Positions 8,939 through 17,876 of a stretch of DNA of 64,000 bases are shown piece by piece (the stretch's first letter is position 1; every line of letters begins with the position of its first letter). The stretch spans positions 5,456,001 through 5,520,000 of the forward strand of contig NZ_CP038026.1 in the NCBI RefSeq assembly GCF_004421005.1. Reading direction: 5' to 3'. The DNA is from Pseudoduganella plicata. GTDB lineage: Bacteria > Pseudomonadota > Gammaproteobacteria > Burkholderiales > Burkholderiaceae_D. Both the position numbers and the translations under genes were made by a program. A model generated the notes under the pieces. The model made no database searches and was not told where the DNA came from. It was given only the letters and a program-made list of their open reading frames with translations.

Positions 8939-9703
8939 TCAGGCTTTGGGGGCCGCCGGCTGGTCCTTGCCGGCGGTGACGGGTACGCCCGTCTCGGTCA
9001 GTGGCGCAACGAAGTTCGCCATCTGCAGCACGAGCTTGCCGTTCTTGCCCGCGTTCGGGTCGAAGGCATAAGCGGTCACGCCGCAGTTGGGTACGTCGCC
9101 GGCGCGGTCGATGTCGAGGATGCCGCGCTCGTCCAGCCGTTCCAGCAGGTAACGCAGGCAGTTGACGATGACCTGGTGGCCGACGATCAGCACCCGCTCG
9201 CCACGGTATTCGCGGGTAATGGTGTCGAGCACGCTGCGCAGGCGCAGGATCACGTCGCACCAGCTTTCGCCGCCCGGCGGGCGGAAATAGAACTTGCCGA
9301 CGTGGCGGCGCTGTTCGTGCAATTCGGGGTATTTATCGGCAATGCCGAGCGGCGTCAGGCGGTCGACGATGCCGAACTCCTTTTCGCGCAGGCGCTCGTC
9401 GGCGACGACCGTCAGCAGGTCGTCGCGGCCGAGCTTGTCCACGACGGCCATGGCCGTCTCGCGGGCACGCAGGTAGGGCGAGTGCAGTACGACATTCGGG
9501 CGCGCCTCCGGTGGCATCGCGCAGAACCAGTCGGCCAAGGCCTCGGCCTGGCGTTCGCCCAGGGCGGACAGTGGCACGTCCACGTCGCGCTCGGCAATAT
9601 CGATGAGAAACTGGGACGCGGCTTCGGCCGCTTCACGCGCCACGTTGCCGGCACTCTGGCCGTGACGCACGACCCAGATCTGTTGGGGCCATTTCTGTTC
9701 CAT
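8939..9703 (-). CDS. Histidine phosphatase family protein
   Basis: 254 residues. The phosphoacceptor motif VVRHGQSAGN is near residue 11, and the second catalytic histidine is in LIVGHQVIVNCLRYLL near residue 175. Both are characteristic of the phosphoglycerate mutase-like branch of histidine phosphatases. The substrate is not evident; sugar phosphates, phosphoproteins and nucleotides are all known in the family. It is the first gene of a likely two-gene operon with nnrD. A C-terminal tail of about 25 residues after the core ends in KDQPAAPKA. Confidence 0.88.
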   Translation of the reverse strand: MEQKWPQQIWVVRHGQSAGNVAREAAEAASQFLIDIAERDVDVPLSALGERQAEALADWFCAMPPEARPNVVLHSPYLRARETAMAVVDKLGRDDLLTVVADERLREKEFGIVDRLTPLGIADKYPELHEQRRHVGKFYFRPPGGESWCDVILRLRSVLDTITREYRGERVLIVGHQVIVNCLRYLLERLDERGILDIDRAGDVPNCGVTAYAFDPNAGKNGKLVLQMANFVAPLTETGVPVTAGKDQPAAPKA

Positions 9704-9796
9704 CGCTGTCCGTCTCTGTGATTCGGTGCTCGAATACTAGACGATTCGGCAAAACCGTGGCGCCCGGGCGGAACCGTGTCCGCTTATGCCAGAGCC

Positions 9797-11203
9797 TCAG
9801 GCGGCTTTTTCTTCCGCATCGGCATCCGGCTCGGCGTCGCCATTGAACACGGCAACGTCCGTCTCGCCCAGCACGCGGCTGGTGACGGTACCGGCCGTGA
9901 TGGAGCCGGACACGTTCAGTGCCGTGCGGCCCATGTCGATCAGCGGCTCGATGGAGATCAGGAGGCCGGCCAGCGCGACGGGCAGGTTCATCGACGACAG
10001 CACGATCAGCGCGGCAAACGTGGCGCCGCCGCCCACGCCGGCCACGCCGACGGACCCGATCATGATGATCGCCAGCAGCGGGGCCAGGAAGCTGGCCGTG
10101 AACGGGTCGATGCCGACGGTGGGCGCGATCATCACGGCCAGCATGGCGGGATAGATGCCGGCGCAGCCGTTCTGGCCGATGGTGGCGCCGAACGACGCGG
10201 CGAAATTGGCGATGCCCTCGGGCGTGCCGAGGCGCTGCGTCTGCGTCTGCACGTTCATCGGAATGGCGCCGGCGCTGCTGCGCGACGTGAAGGCGAACGT
10301 CAGCACCGGCAGGATCTTGCGGGCAAAGCGCAACGGGTTCAGACCCGTGCCGGCCACAATGGCCAGGTGCACGCCGAACATCAGCAGCAGCGCGCTGTAC
10401 GACGCGACCACGAAGCTGAGCAGGTTGACGATGTCGGCATAGCTGGAAGTGGCCACCACCTCGGCCATCAGCGCGAACACGCCGTACGGCGTCAGGCGCA
10501 GTACCAGCGTGACGATGCGCATCACGATGGCGTGGGCCACCTTGACGAAATGGTCGAACGAGGTGAACAGCTCGGGCTTCTTGTCGGCAATGCCGTGGGC
10601 GGCAATCCCGATGAAGACCGAGAAGATGACGACGGCAATCGTCGACGTCTTGCGCGCGCCCGTCATGTCCTGGAACGGGTTGGCGGGCAGGAACGACAGG
10701 ATCATGTTCGGCAGCGACAGCGCCTGCGCGTCGGCAAGCTTGCCCTGCAGGTAGACGCCGCGCGCCACCTCGGCCTCGGTGGCCGTCAGTCCCACAGCCG
10801 TCAGTCCGAACAGCTTGGCCATCAGGATGCCGATGGCGGCCGCCACGAGCGTCGTCAGCATCAGTGTGCCGATCGTCAGCGCGCTGATCTTGCCCAGCGA
10901 ACTGGCGTTGCGCAGCTTCAGGATGGCGCCGACGATCGATACCATGATCAGCGGCATGACGATCATCTGCAGCAGCTTGACGTAGCCGCTGCCGACGATG
11001 TCCAGGTAGTCGCCGGTCGTCCTGACGACATCGCTGCCGGCGCCATACATGGCTTGCAGTGCGGCGCCCAGCACGACACCGAGGCCCAGCGCCGTGAAGA
11101 CGCGCACCGTGAAGGTGGCGTGCTGGCGCTGCTGGCGGTAGAGGAAGCCCAGCAGGACGAGGGCGGCGGCAAGGTTCAGGACGACGGAAAGGGTGGCGGT
11201 CAT
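9797..11203 (-). CDS. tcyP: Sodium- or proton-coupled L-cystine symporter, YdjN/TcyP type
   Basis: 468 residues from ATG 11203 (MTATLSVVLNLAAAL). It is a DAACS/SLC1-type carrier. The blocks GYVKLLQMIVMPLIM, LTFAFTSRSSAGAIPMNVQ, FGATIGQNGCAGIYPAML, GVGGGATFAALIVL and EPLIDMGRTALNVSGS match, from memory, E. coli YdjN (TcyP) more closely than glutamate or C4-dicarboxylate carriers. The expected role is uptake of cystine across the inner membrane. The reading frame extends 33 codons further upstream without a family match, so the start given is preferred. The C-terminus is a short acidic tail. Confidence 0.88.
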   Translation of the reverse strand: MTATLSVVLNLAAALVLLGFLYRQQRQHATFTVRVFTALGLGVVLGAALQAMYGAGSDVVRTTGDYLDIVGSGYVKLLQMIVMPLIMVSIVGAILKLRNASSLGKISALTIGTLMLTTLVAAAIGILMAKLFGLTAVGLTATEAEVARGVYLQGKLADAQALSLPNMILSFLPANPFQDMTGARKTSTIAVVIFSVFIGIAAHGIADKKPELFTSFDHFVKVAHAIVMRIVTLVLRLTPYGVFALMAEVVATSSYADIVNLLSFVVASYSALLLMFGVHLAIVAGTGLNPLRFARKILPVLTFAFTSRSSAGAIPMNVQTQTQRLGTPEGIANFAASFGATIGQNGCAGIYPAMLAVMIAPTVGIDPFTASFLAPLLAIIMIGSVGVAGVGGGATFAALIVLSSMNLPVALAGLLISIEPLIDMGRTALNVSGSITAGTVTSRVLGETDVAVFNGDAEPDADAEEKAA

Positions 11204-11364
11204 GGCTGGAGGGAAGTTGTTTGCCCGACAGATTTTATCGGAATTGCCAGGACTGTACCGGAAGCCGTGCGACTTGCTGAGCAGAACTCTGCGAATATTC
11301 ACGCATATCGATATGCGCCGGCGTCCCGTCGGCCCGTAGTCAGTCTATTAAACCGAAGGATTGC

Positions 11365-11880
11365 ATGAAAGCGTTGCTCAAGTTGTTTGGTGTTGGCTAC
11401 ATCGCCATTTCGCTGCTGTTCTGGGTCTGCGGCATCGCCCTGCTGGGCATGGCCGGCATGGAGATCTGGGGAGCGCTGACGCCGGCCGTCAAGGAGGGGG
11501 AGCAGCCACGTTTCGTGGCCATCCTCGAGTGCATCGGTCTCCTCACGATCGCCGTGGCCGCGTTCGAGCTGGGCCAGACCGTGCTGGAGGAAGAAGTGCA
11601 GCGCGAGGCCAGCATCAGCACGCCCACGCGGGTGCGCCGCTTCCTGTCGCGTTTTCTCATCGTCGTTATCGTCTCGCTGTCGATCGAGTGCCTCGTCTCG
11701 GCATTCCAGTCGTTGCATGGTCATCCGGAGTTGCTGCCGCATGCCGGCGTGATCGGTGCCTGCGCGGCAGTCTTGCTGCTGGCATGGGGTGGGTTCGTAC
11801 GCCTGAATATCGAGGCCGAGCGCCTTGAGCCGCTGGCCATGGAAAACGCCCAGGCTGAAGATGAGAAGATTGCCACATAG
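11365..11880 (+). CDS. Small four-helix membrane protein, unknown function
   Basis: 171 residues. Four hydrophobic segments are visible at about 7-30, 52-70, 92-112 and 126-146, with a charged loop (EEEVQREASISTPTRVRR) between the second and third. The C-terminus is acidic and soluble (AMENAQAEDEKIAT). I do not recognise a named family; the pattern resembles uncharacterised general-stress or YidD-like membrane proteins but no motif supports a name. It is divergent from the cystine carrier and is followed by a long inverted repeat. Confidence 0.65.
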   Translation: MKALLKLFGVGYIAISLLFWVCGIALLGMAGMEIWGALTPAVKEGEQPRFVAILECIGLLTIAVAAFELGQTVLEEEVQREASISTPTRVRRFLSRFLIVVIVSLSIECLVSAFQSLHGHPELLPHAGVIGACAAVLLLAWGGFVRLNIEAERLEPLAMENAQAEDEKIAT

Positions 11881-11980
11881 ATTTCCCTGTGGCAATATCG
11901 GCTTCACATATCCGGCGCCAGGTCACGATGTTCCGTGATGCGCTGTAGCGTCAAGGCAACACTTGCGCCGCCCGTCTCCC

Positions 11981-12026
11981 ATAGCTGCACGCTGAAATCG
12001 CCCAACTTTCAGCGTGCAACTGCTAT
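11981..12026. repeat. Long inverted repeat upstream of the RTX-like gene
   Basis: TGCACGCTGAAA (11986-11997) and TTTCAGCGTGCA (12007-12018) form a perfect 12-bp stem with a 9-base loop. Outer ATAGC/GCTAT arms extend it with a 3-base bulge. There is no T run, so it may be a processed 3' end of the preceding gene, or an operator or leader hairpin 46 bases before the RTX start. Confidence 0.6.
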
Positions 12027-12071
12027 TTCCTCATGGTAAATTGTTGTACGGAAATAGATTTGGGGCAAGAC

Positions 12072-15000
12072 ATGACGGTCAAGATCAAGGGTGCATATGT
12101 GTTCGGCGGCATGCTGGACGACGAACAAGTGGGCACCGAAGGCGGCGATATCTTTCTCGGCGGCTTCGGTGTGAACGGCGACGACGGCAACGATCGCGTT
12201 CTGGCTGGCGGCGGCGACGATGTGATTTTCGGCTCCGACGGCGCCGACACGCTGGACGGCGGCACCGGCATCGACCTGGTCGATTATTCCGGCGCGCCGG
12301 GGGCGGTCACCGCCAACCTGGCGACCGGCCGGGCAACCGATGGCGCAACGGTCGAGGCACTGGTCGACACGCTGATCGGCATCGAAAACCTGAGCGGTTC
12401 CCTATACGGCGACTTGCTGACGGGCGACGCCGGCTTCAACATCATCGCCGGCAACGGCGGCAACGACACCATCGACGGCGGTGCCGGTTTCGATACGGCG
12501 ACCTATATGGGCGCGGCCGGGTCCGTCACCGTCAACCTGGCGCCGGGCACGGCTTCCGGGGCGGACGGTGCCGATACCCTGCGCAATATCGAAGGCGTGC
12601 AGGGCTCCGCGTTCGGCGACGTGCTGACGGGCGACGCCAACGCCAACCTGCTGGACGGCCAGGCCGGTAACGACACGCTGCGCGGCGGCGCCGGCAATGA
12701 CACGCTGTCCGGTGGCAGCGGCGACGACACGGCCGTATTCAGCGGCAAGCTGTCCGACTACACGATCGCCACGGCTGCCGACGGCCGCGTGACCGTCACG
12801 GACCTGCGCGCCGGCCAGGACGGCACCGACCTGCTGCACGGCATCAGCCATCTGCAGTTCTCCGACCAGATCCTGAACCTGACGCTGGTGGACCGGGCGG
12901 TCGCCTCGACGGGCACCGCTACCCCCGGCGCCACGGTTGCCAGCCTGCTGGACGGCTCTTACGTCGTGACCTATACGGCAACGGACGGCGGCGGCGATGG
13001 CATCTGGTTCCGCAAATTCAGCGCGGCCGGCGTCGCTGCCGACAGCGCGGCGACCGTCATCAATACGGCCACGGCCGGCGACCAGCGTGCCCCCGCAGTG
13101 ACGGGCCTGTACGATGGCGGCTGGGCTGCGGTCTACCAGAGCCAGGGTGCATCCGGATGGGACATCGTGCTGCAGCGCTTCAACGCCGATGGCAGCCGAA
13201 ACGGCACCGAGCAGGTCCTTGGCAGCACGAGCGACCAGATCCAGCCGACGCTCGCGTCGACGCCGGACCAGGGCTTCGTGGTGGCCTGGCAGACCAGATC
13301 TGCCGATGGCACGTTCGATGTCCAGGCACAGAAATTCGATTTCGACGGTGCGCCAATGGGTGCGCCGTTCGTCGTCAACACGGGCACGGCGGGCGACCAG
13401 ACGGGCGTGGCCGTGGCCGAACAGGACAACGGCTACCTGCTGGCATGGCAGTCCGACAACGGCACCAGCCACGGTGTCGTCGTCAGGCAGTTCCGTTGGG
13501 ATGGCGAAGCGGCGGGCGGCGAAGTGCGGCTGGCCACGACGGGCAGCGTCGCCGGCGTCGCGGCCGGTACGCTGTACGGCCAGGGCGGCGAAAAAGTGGC
13601 CGGCAACGTGGTGAGCTGGATCCAGGGCGACGGCAACGCGGCAACCGCCGACGATGCGGTGATGGTGCAGCGCTTCGGCGCGGACGGCGCAGCCGTCGGC
13701 GGCCCGATTACCGTGGCGGCAGCCGCTAACGGACAGAACCAGAAGGTGACGGGCCTTGCCGACGGCAGTTTCCTTGTCACGTGGGATAACCTGGGCAGCG
13801 ACGGCACGTCCGCCATCATGGCCCGCCATTACACGGTTTCCGGGACGCCTGCCGGTGCCGCGTTCCAGGTCAGCCAGAGCGCAGTGCAGGGCCGCGCCAC
13901 CCTGGCCGGCGTGGCCGAGACAGCCGGCGGCCATGTCACGGTCGACTGGACCGTGAAGGCGACGGACGGGACGAACAAGGTGTACCAGCAGGTGATCGGC
14001 TATGACGGCGGCGCGGAATACGCAGCGCCCGCCAGTTCGGGCCAGGCGCCCGCGGTGCCGACGTTTGCCATCGCACCGGCCACGTCGGGCACCTCGCCGA
14101 CCGGCGGCAAGGGCGGCACGGGCAGCGACGGCATGGACGTGGTCGTCAGCGGCAAGGCCGATGCCGGCGCGCTGATCACGCTGTACGAGGATGGGGTGGC
14201 CGTGGACACGGTGGCGGCCGACGGCAACGGCCTGTGGTCCACCAATGTGGCAGGCGTCGATGCGGGCAAGCATGCATTCACGGCAACGGCAATGGACGCG
14301 CTGGGCCAGACCAGCGCGGCCAGCCAGGCGGTGTATTTCACCGTGGCCGAGGCGGCACCGGCTCCAGCGCCTTCGCCGGCACCTGCACCTGCGCCGGCAC
14401 CTGCGCCGGCACCTGCACCCGCACCCGCACCCACACCGGCCGGCCCCAGCAGTGGCGGTGTCGACACGCGGCCGGAAAAGCCTGCCGTAGCGGGCACGAA
14501 GGGCAACGACCACGTCAAGCTGTCGACCAAGGAGGCGACATCGTTCGACGGCGGCGACGGCCAGGATACGGCAGTCGTCGAGACCAGCCGCGCCGCATTC
14601 ACGCTGAAGAAAGTCGGCGACAAGTGGGAAGCGAAGGACGTCGCCAGCGGTACCGTGAACGAGCTGGAGAACGTGGAACGGGTGGCGTTCGACGACGTGA
14701 CCGTGGCGCTCGATACGGATGGCGTGCCGGGGCAGGCGTTCCGGCTGTACCAGGCCGCCTTCGACCGCAAGCCGGACCATGGCGGCCTGGGCTTCTGGAT
14801 CGGCGCCATGGACAAGGGCGCCAGCATGTTTACCGTCGCGCACGAGTTCATCAAGTCGCCGGAGTTCGCCACGCTGGTCGGCAGCGAAGAACCGACGGAC
14901 GAGGCGTTCGTGGGGGCGCTGTATAAAAACGTACTGCACCGCGATCCGGACGGCGAAGGCTACAAGTGGTGGGTGGAAAAGCTGCACGGCGGCGCGGCCC

Positions 15001-16580
15001 GCGAGGATGTGCTGATCGGTTTCTCCGAATCGGCCGAGAACGTGGAGACCGTTAGCGGCTCGATCGAGGATGGTATCGAATACACGCCGTACCCGGCGAG
15101 CGAGCCGGCCGCCATGACCGTGGCCGGCGGGGCCCCGGCGTCCATGGGTTCCGGCAACGGCGGCGGGGCCGCGCGGCCCGAAAAGCATCCCGCAGCGGGT
15201 ACGAAGGGGAACGACCACGTCAAGCTGTCGGCCAAGGAGCCGACATTGTTGGACGGCGGCGACGGCCAGGATACGGCAGTCGTCGAAACCAGCCGCGCCG
15301 CCTGGGCGCTGAAGAAAGTCGGCGACAAGTGGGAGGCCAGGGACGTTGCCAGCGGCACCGTCAGCGAACTGGAGAACGTGGAACGGATCGAGTTTGACGA
15401 TGTGACGGTGGCGCTCGATACGGATGGCCCGCCGGGGCAGGCGTTTCGTCTGTACAAGGCCGCATTCGATCGCAAGCCGGACCATGGCGGCCTGGGCTTC
15501 TGGATTGGCGCCATGGACAAGGGCGCCAGCATGTTTACCGTCGCACACGAGTTCATCAAGTCGCCGGAATTCGCCACGCTGGTCGGGAGCGACGCGCCGA
15601 CGGACGAGGCGTTCGTGGGGGCGCTGTACAAGAACGTGCTGCACCGCGATCCGGACGGCGAAGGCTACAAATGGTGGGTGGAAAAGCTGCACGGCGGCGC
15701 AGCGCGCGAGGACGTGCTGATCGGTTTCTCCGAATCGGCCGAGAACGTGGAAACGGTCAGCGGCTCTATTGAGGAGGGTATCGAATACACGCCGTACCCG
15801 GCCAGCGAGCCAGTGGCACCGACCGAGCCAGTGGCGCCGAGCGAGCCAGTGACGCCGAGCGAGCCAGTGACGCCGAGCGAACCGGTGGACGCGACCGTGG
15901 CCGGCGGGGCCCCGGCATCAATGGGTTCCGACAACGGCGGCGGCGCCGCGCGGCCCGAAAAGCACCTCGTGGCGGGCACGAAGGGGAACGACCACGTCAA
16001 GCTGTCGGCCAAGGAGCCGACATCGGTGGACGGCGGCGACGGCCAGGATACGGCAGTCGTCGAGACCAGCCGCGCCGCATTCACGCTGAAGAAAGTCGGC
16101 GACAAGTGGGAGGCCAGGGACGTCGCCAGCGGTACCGTGAACGAGCTGGAGAACGTGGAACGGGTGGCGTTCGACGATGTGACCGTGGCGCTCGATACGG
16201 ATGGCCCGCCGGGGCAGGCGTTTCGACTGTACAAGGCCGCATTCGACCGCACACCGGACCATGGCGGCCTGGGCTTCTGGATCGGCGCCATGGACAAGGG
16301 CGCCAGCATGTTTACCGTCGCGCACGAGTTCATCGAGTCGCCGGAGTTCGCCACGCTGGTGGGCAGCGAGGCGCCGTCGGACGAGGTGTTCGTGGGGGCG
16401 CTGTACAAGAACGTGCTGCACCGGGATGCGGACGGCGAAGGCTACAAATGGTGGGTCGAAAAGCTGCACGGCGGCGCGGCCCGCGAGGATGTGCTGATCG
16501 GCTTCGCCGAATCGGCCGAGAACCAGGCGACCGTCGTCGGTTCGATCGAAAGCGGTATCGAGTACATCCCGTACGCCTGA
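12072..16580 (+). CDS. Large RTX-like secreted protein with three DUF4214 modules
   Basis: 1502 residues from ATG 12072, preceded by GGGGCAAG; an in-frame ATG at 12033 has no clear binding site. Layout: calcium-binding nonapeptide-type repeats (GGNGGNDTIDGGAGFD, GGAGNDTLSGGSGDD) at about residues 27-240; a region of four to seven repeated beta-sheet units (patterns such as GFVVAWQTRSADG and GYLLAWQSDNG) at 280-650; a bacterial Ig-like domain at about 685-760; a Pro-Ala linker; then three near-identical modules, each a GTKGNDHVKLS calcium-type motif plus a DUF4214 domain (FRLYQAAFDRKPDHGGLGFW). No signal peptide is present, as expected for type I secretion, but no secretion genes are adjacent. 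Probably extracellular or surface-located; exact role unknown. Confidence 0.88.
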   Translation: MTVKIKGAYVFGGMLDDEQVGTEGGDIFLGGFGVNGDDGNDRVLAGGGDDVIFGSDGADTLDGGTGIDLVDYSGAPGAVTANLATGRATDGATVEALVDTLIGIENLSGSLYGDLLTGDAGFNIIAGNGGNDTIDGGAGFDTATYMGAAGSVTVNLAPGTASGADGADTLRNIEGVQGSAFGDVLTGDANANLLDGQAGNDTLRGGAGNDTLSGGSGDDTAVFSGKLSDYTIATAADGRVTVTDLRAGQDGTDLLHGISHLQFSDQILNLTLVDRAVASTGTATPGATVASLLDGSYVVTYTATDGGGDGIWFRKFSAAGVAADSAATVINTATAGDQRAPAVTGLYDGGWAAVYQSQGASGWDIVLQRFNADGSRNGTEQVLGSTSDQIQPTLASTPDQGFVVAWQTRSADGTFDVQAQKFDFDGAPMGAPFVVNTGTAGDQTGVAVAEQDNGYLLAWQSDNGTSHGVVVRQFRWDGEAAGGEVRLATTGSVAGVAAGTLYGQGGEKVAGNVVSWIQGDGNAATADDAVMVQRFGADGAAVGGPITVAAAANGQNQKVTGLADGSFLVTWDNLGSDGTSAIMARHYTVSGTPAGAAFQVSQSAVQGRATLAGVAETAGGHVTVDWTVKATDGTNKVYQQVIGYDGGAEYAAPASSGQAPAVPTFAIAPATSGTSPTGGKGGTGSDGMDVVVSGKADAGALITLYEDGVAVDTVAADGNGLWSTNVAGVDAGKHAFTATAMDALGQTSAASQAVYFTVAEAAPAPAPSPAPAPAPAPAPAPAPAPAPTPAGPSSGGVDTRPEKPAVAGTKGNDHVKLSTKEATSFDGGDGQDTAVVETSRAAFTLKKVGDKWEAKDVASGTVNELENVERVAFDDVTVALDTDGVPGQAFRLYQAAFDRKPDHGGLGFWIGAMDKGASMFTVAHEFIKSPEFATLVGSEEPTDEAFVGALYKNVLHRDPDGEGYKWWVEKLHGGAAREDVLIGFSESAENVETVSGSIEDGIEYTPYPASEPAAMTVAGGAPASMGSGNGGGAARPEKHPAAGTKGNDHVKLSAKEPTLLDGGDGQDTAVVETSRAAWALKKVGDKWEARDVASGTVSELENVERIEFDDVTVALDTDGPPGQAFRLYKAAFDRKPDHGGLGFWIGAMDKGASMFTVAHEFIKSPEFATLVGSDAPTDEAFVGALYKNVLHRDPDGEGYKWWVEKLHGGAAREDVLIGFSESAENVETVSGSIEEGIEYTPYPASEPVAPTEPVAPSEPVTPSEPVTPSEPVDATVAGGAPASMGSDNGGGAARPEKHLVAGTKGNDHVKLSAKEPTSVDGGDGQDTAVVETSRAAFTLKKVGDKWEARDVASGTVNELENVERVAFDDVTVALDTDGPPGQAFRLYKAAFDRTPDHGGLGFWIGAMDKGASMFTVAHEFIESPEFATLVGSEAPSDEVFVGALYKNVLHRDADGEGYKWWVEKLHGGAAREDVLIGFAESAENQATVVGSIESGIEYIPYA
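14350..14443 (+). repeat. Pro-Ala dipeptide repeat tract inside the RTX-like gene
   Basis: Repeated GCACCTGCGCCGGCACCT units encode about 15 consecutive PA pairs forming a stiff linker between the Ig-like domain and the first DUF4214 module. Such tracts can change length by slippage. Confidence 0.75.
14470..15095 (+). repeat. DUF4214 module, copy 1
   Basis: First of three direct repeats of about 625 bp. The anchor CACGTCAAGCTGTCG is at 14511; the next copies have it at 15216 and 15993. It encodes one calcium-type motif and one DUF4214 domain, ending ESAENVETVSGSIEDG. Confidence 0.85.
15174..15804 (+). repeat. DUF4214 module, copy 2
   Basis: Second copy, offset 705 bp from the first. Over long stretches it is nearly identical at DNA level to copies 1 and 3, indicating recent duplication or gene conversion. 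Confidence 0.85.
15805..15891 (+). repeat. 18-bp tandem repeat (SEPVTP spacer)
   Basis: Five tandem units related to GAGCCAGTGACGCCGAGC encode an EPV(A/T)P(S/T) spacer present only between modules 2 and 3. This explains why the third module is offset 777 bp rather than 705 bp. Confidence 0.85.
15949..16577 (+). repeat. DUF4214 module, copy 3
   Basis: Third and C-terminal copy, slightly diverged near its end (FAESAENQATVVGSIESG). It runs to the stop codon. Confidence 0.85.
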
Positions 16581-16596
16581 TCGTACCCAGCGCAGG

Positions 16597-16633
16597 AAAA
16601 AGCCGGACCGCAGCTGCGGCCCGGCTTTTTTTT
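16597..16633 (+). terminator. Intrinsic terminator of the RTX-like gene
   Basis: AAAAAGCCGG A CCGCAG / CTGCGG C CCGGCTTTTT followed by more Ts: a long, almost perfect hairpin 17 bases after the stop codon. The A run on the left lets it act on the opposite strand as well. Confidence 0.9.
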
Positions 16634-16676
16634 CGTCGGACGAATCCGGGACGGTTCCGGATTGCTCCGAGGTCGG

Positions 16677-17174
16677 TCAGCGTGCTGCCAGGGTGAACGC
16701 CCGGACGCAGCGCAGCGGGCGGCCGGCGAGCAGGCCGTTGAAGAGTCCCAGCAGCAGGCTGGCCGACATGGCGAACGTGGCGCTGTGCTGCAGCGCCGGC
16801 TGCATGGCGCTGGCGGCGGCCAGCGCGTAGCGGGTTGAAAAGACGGCCAGCATCATGGCCAGCGGCAGCCAGCTGCCGCGCTGCGTGACGGTGCCGGCGG
16901 TGTGATCCAGGCCAGTGACGCTGCCGGCCGCCACATGCCACGCCACCATGGCGCCGGCGGCGGCCCCCGCTCCCCAGGCGGCAAACGGCACGCCCGCCAG
17001 GCCGAAGCGGCGGTCGATTTCCTGCAGTGCCAGTGCCGTCATCACCAGCGGAACGATCGCGACGGCGCGCAGGGTCATGGTGCGCTCACGGCTGGCCGCA
17101 ACGCCCCGATGGACCAGGAAAGCCAGGATGGCCCAGACGTAGAGTGGCGTGTGGCTGATGATCTGTTGCAGCAT
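16677..17174 (-). CDS. Small multi-pass membrane protein (DUF6622-like)
   Basis: 165 residues starting MLQQIISHTPLYVWAILAFLVHRG, a pattern I associate with the DUF6622 family common in Massilia and relatives. Hydrophobic segments are at about 10-25, 36-52, 63-82, 100-120 and 130-150, consistent with four or five membrane helices. An AAAGGAACC site precedes the ATG. It is divergent from the molybdenum hydroxylase operon and shares a roughly 240-base promoter region with it. No function is known. Confidence 0.7.
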   Translation of the reverse strand: MLQQIISHTPLYVWAILAFLVHRGVAASRERTMTLRAVAIVPLVMTALALQEIDRRFGLAGVPFAAWGAGAAAGAMVAWHVAAGSVTGLDHTAGTVTQRGSWLPLAMMLAVFSTRYALAAASAMQPALQHSATFAMSASLLLGLFNGLLAGRPLRCVRAFTLAAR

Positions 17175-17413
17175 GAGGAGGTTCCTTTCGTGGGGTGGAT
17201 AACGCCATCTTTGCCGCCACGCCCGCCGGTCGCCAGCGCGGTGCGACGAAACGGTCCGGTGGCGGCGCGAAACGGGTGGCGGCGGCGCGGACGCGGCGCG
17301 CCACCCTCTTCACAATGGATGAGCCGCGCCTCGGGCTTCGGACAGCAGACCAGCAAAAAGTCGGCAATTCCCCTATAGTGGCGGGATTGAAGAAGCATCA
17401 TTAAAGGATCGAT

Positions 17414-17866
17414 ATGCCTACCCTGAACATCAACGGAACCGACACCGCGCTGGACGTGCCGGACGATATGCCCCTGCTGTGGGCGCTGCGCGACGTGGCC
17501 GGCCTGACCGGCACCAAATTCGGCTGCGGCGTGGCGCTGTGCGGTGCCTGCACCGTGCACCTGGACGGCCAGGCCACCCGCGCCTGCGTCACGCCCGTCT
17601 CGGCGGCGGCGGGCAAGAAGATCGTCACCATCGAGGCCGTCGGCCAGGATCCCGTGGGCGCCAAGGTGCAGGCGGCGTGGAAGCAGATCGACGTCGTCCA
17701 GTGCGGCTACTGTCAATCCGGCCAGGTGATGGCCGCGACGGCGCTGCTGCACGCAACGCCGAAGCCGACCGATGCCGACATCGACAACGCCATGTCCGGC
17801 AATATCTGCCGATGCGGTACCTACGGGCGCATCCGCGCCGCCATCAAGATCGCGGCTGCGAAATAA
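17414..17866 (+). CDS. (2Fe-2S)-binding subunit of a molybdenum hydroxylase, IorA-like
   Basis: 150 residues, the full length of the small iron-sulfur subunit. The plant-ferredoxin cluster is bound by C38, C43, C46 and C58 ([10 protein letters not shown]), and the second cluster by C97, C100, C132 and C134 ([13 protein letters not shown]). It passes electrons from the molybdenum centre in the next subunit to an acceptor. In isoquinoline 1-oxidoreductase-type enzymes this two-subunit arrangement lacks a FAD subunit, as here. A possible extended -10 (TATAGT, 17374-17379) precedes it. The catalytic subunit gene starts 10 bases after the stop. Confidence 0.92.
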   Translation: MPTLNINGTDTALDVPDDMPLLWALRDVAGLTGTKFGCGVALCGACTVHLDGQATRACVTPVSAAAGKKIVTIEAVGQDPVGAKVQAAWKQIDVVQCGYCQSGQVMAATALLHATPKPTDADIDNAMSGNICRCGTYGRIRAAIKIAAAK

Positions 17867-17876
17867 GGGGAACGGC

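Noticed and set aside
12402-15692. Open frame of about 1100 codons opposite the RTX-like gene
   Set aside because: Antisense shadow with low-complexity Arg/Gly content; the repeats it shows mirror the DUF4214 modules.
15805-15891. 18-bp tandem units taken as a possible CRISPR-like array
   Set aside because: No spacers; the units are in frame and encode an EPV(A/T)P linker.
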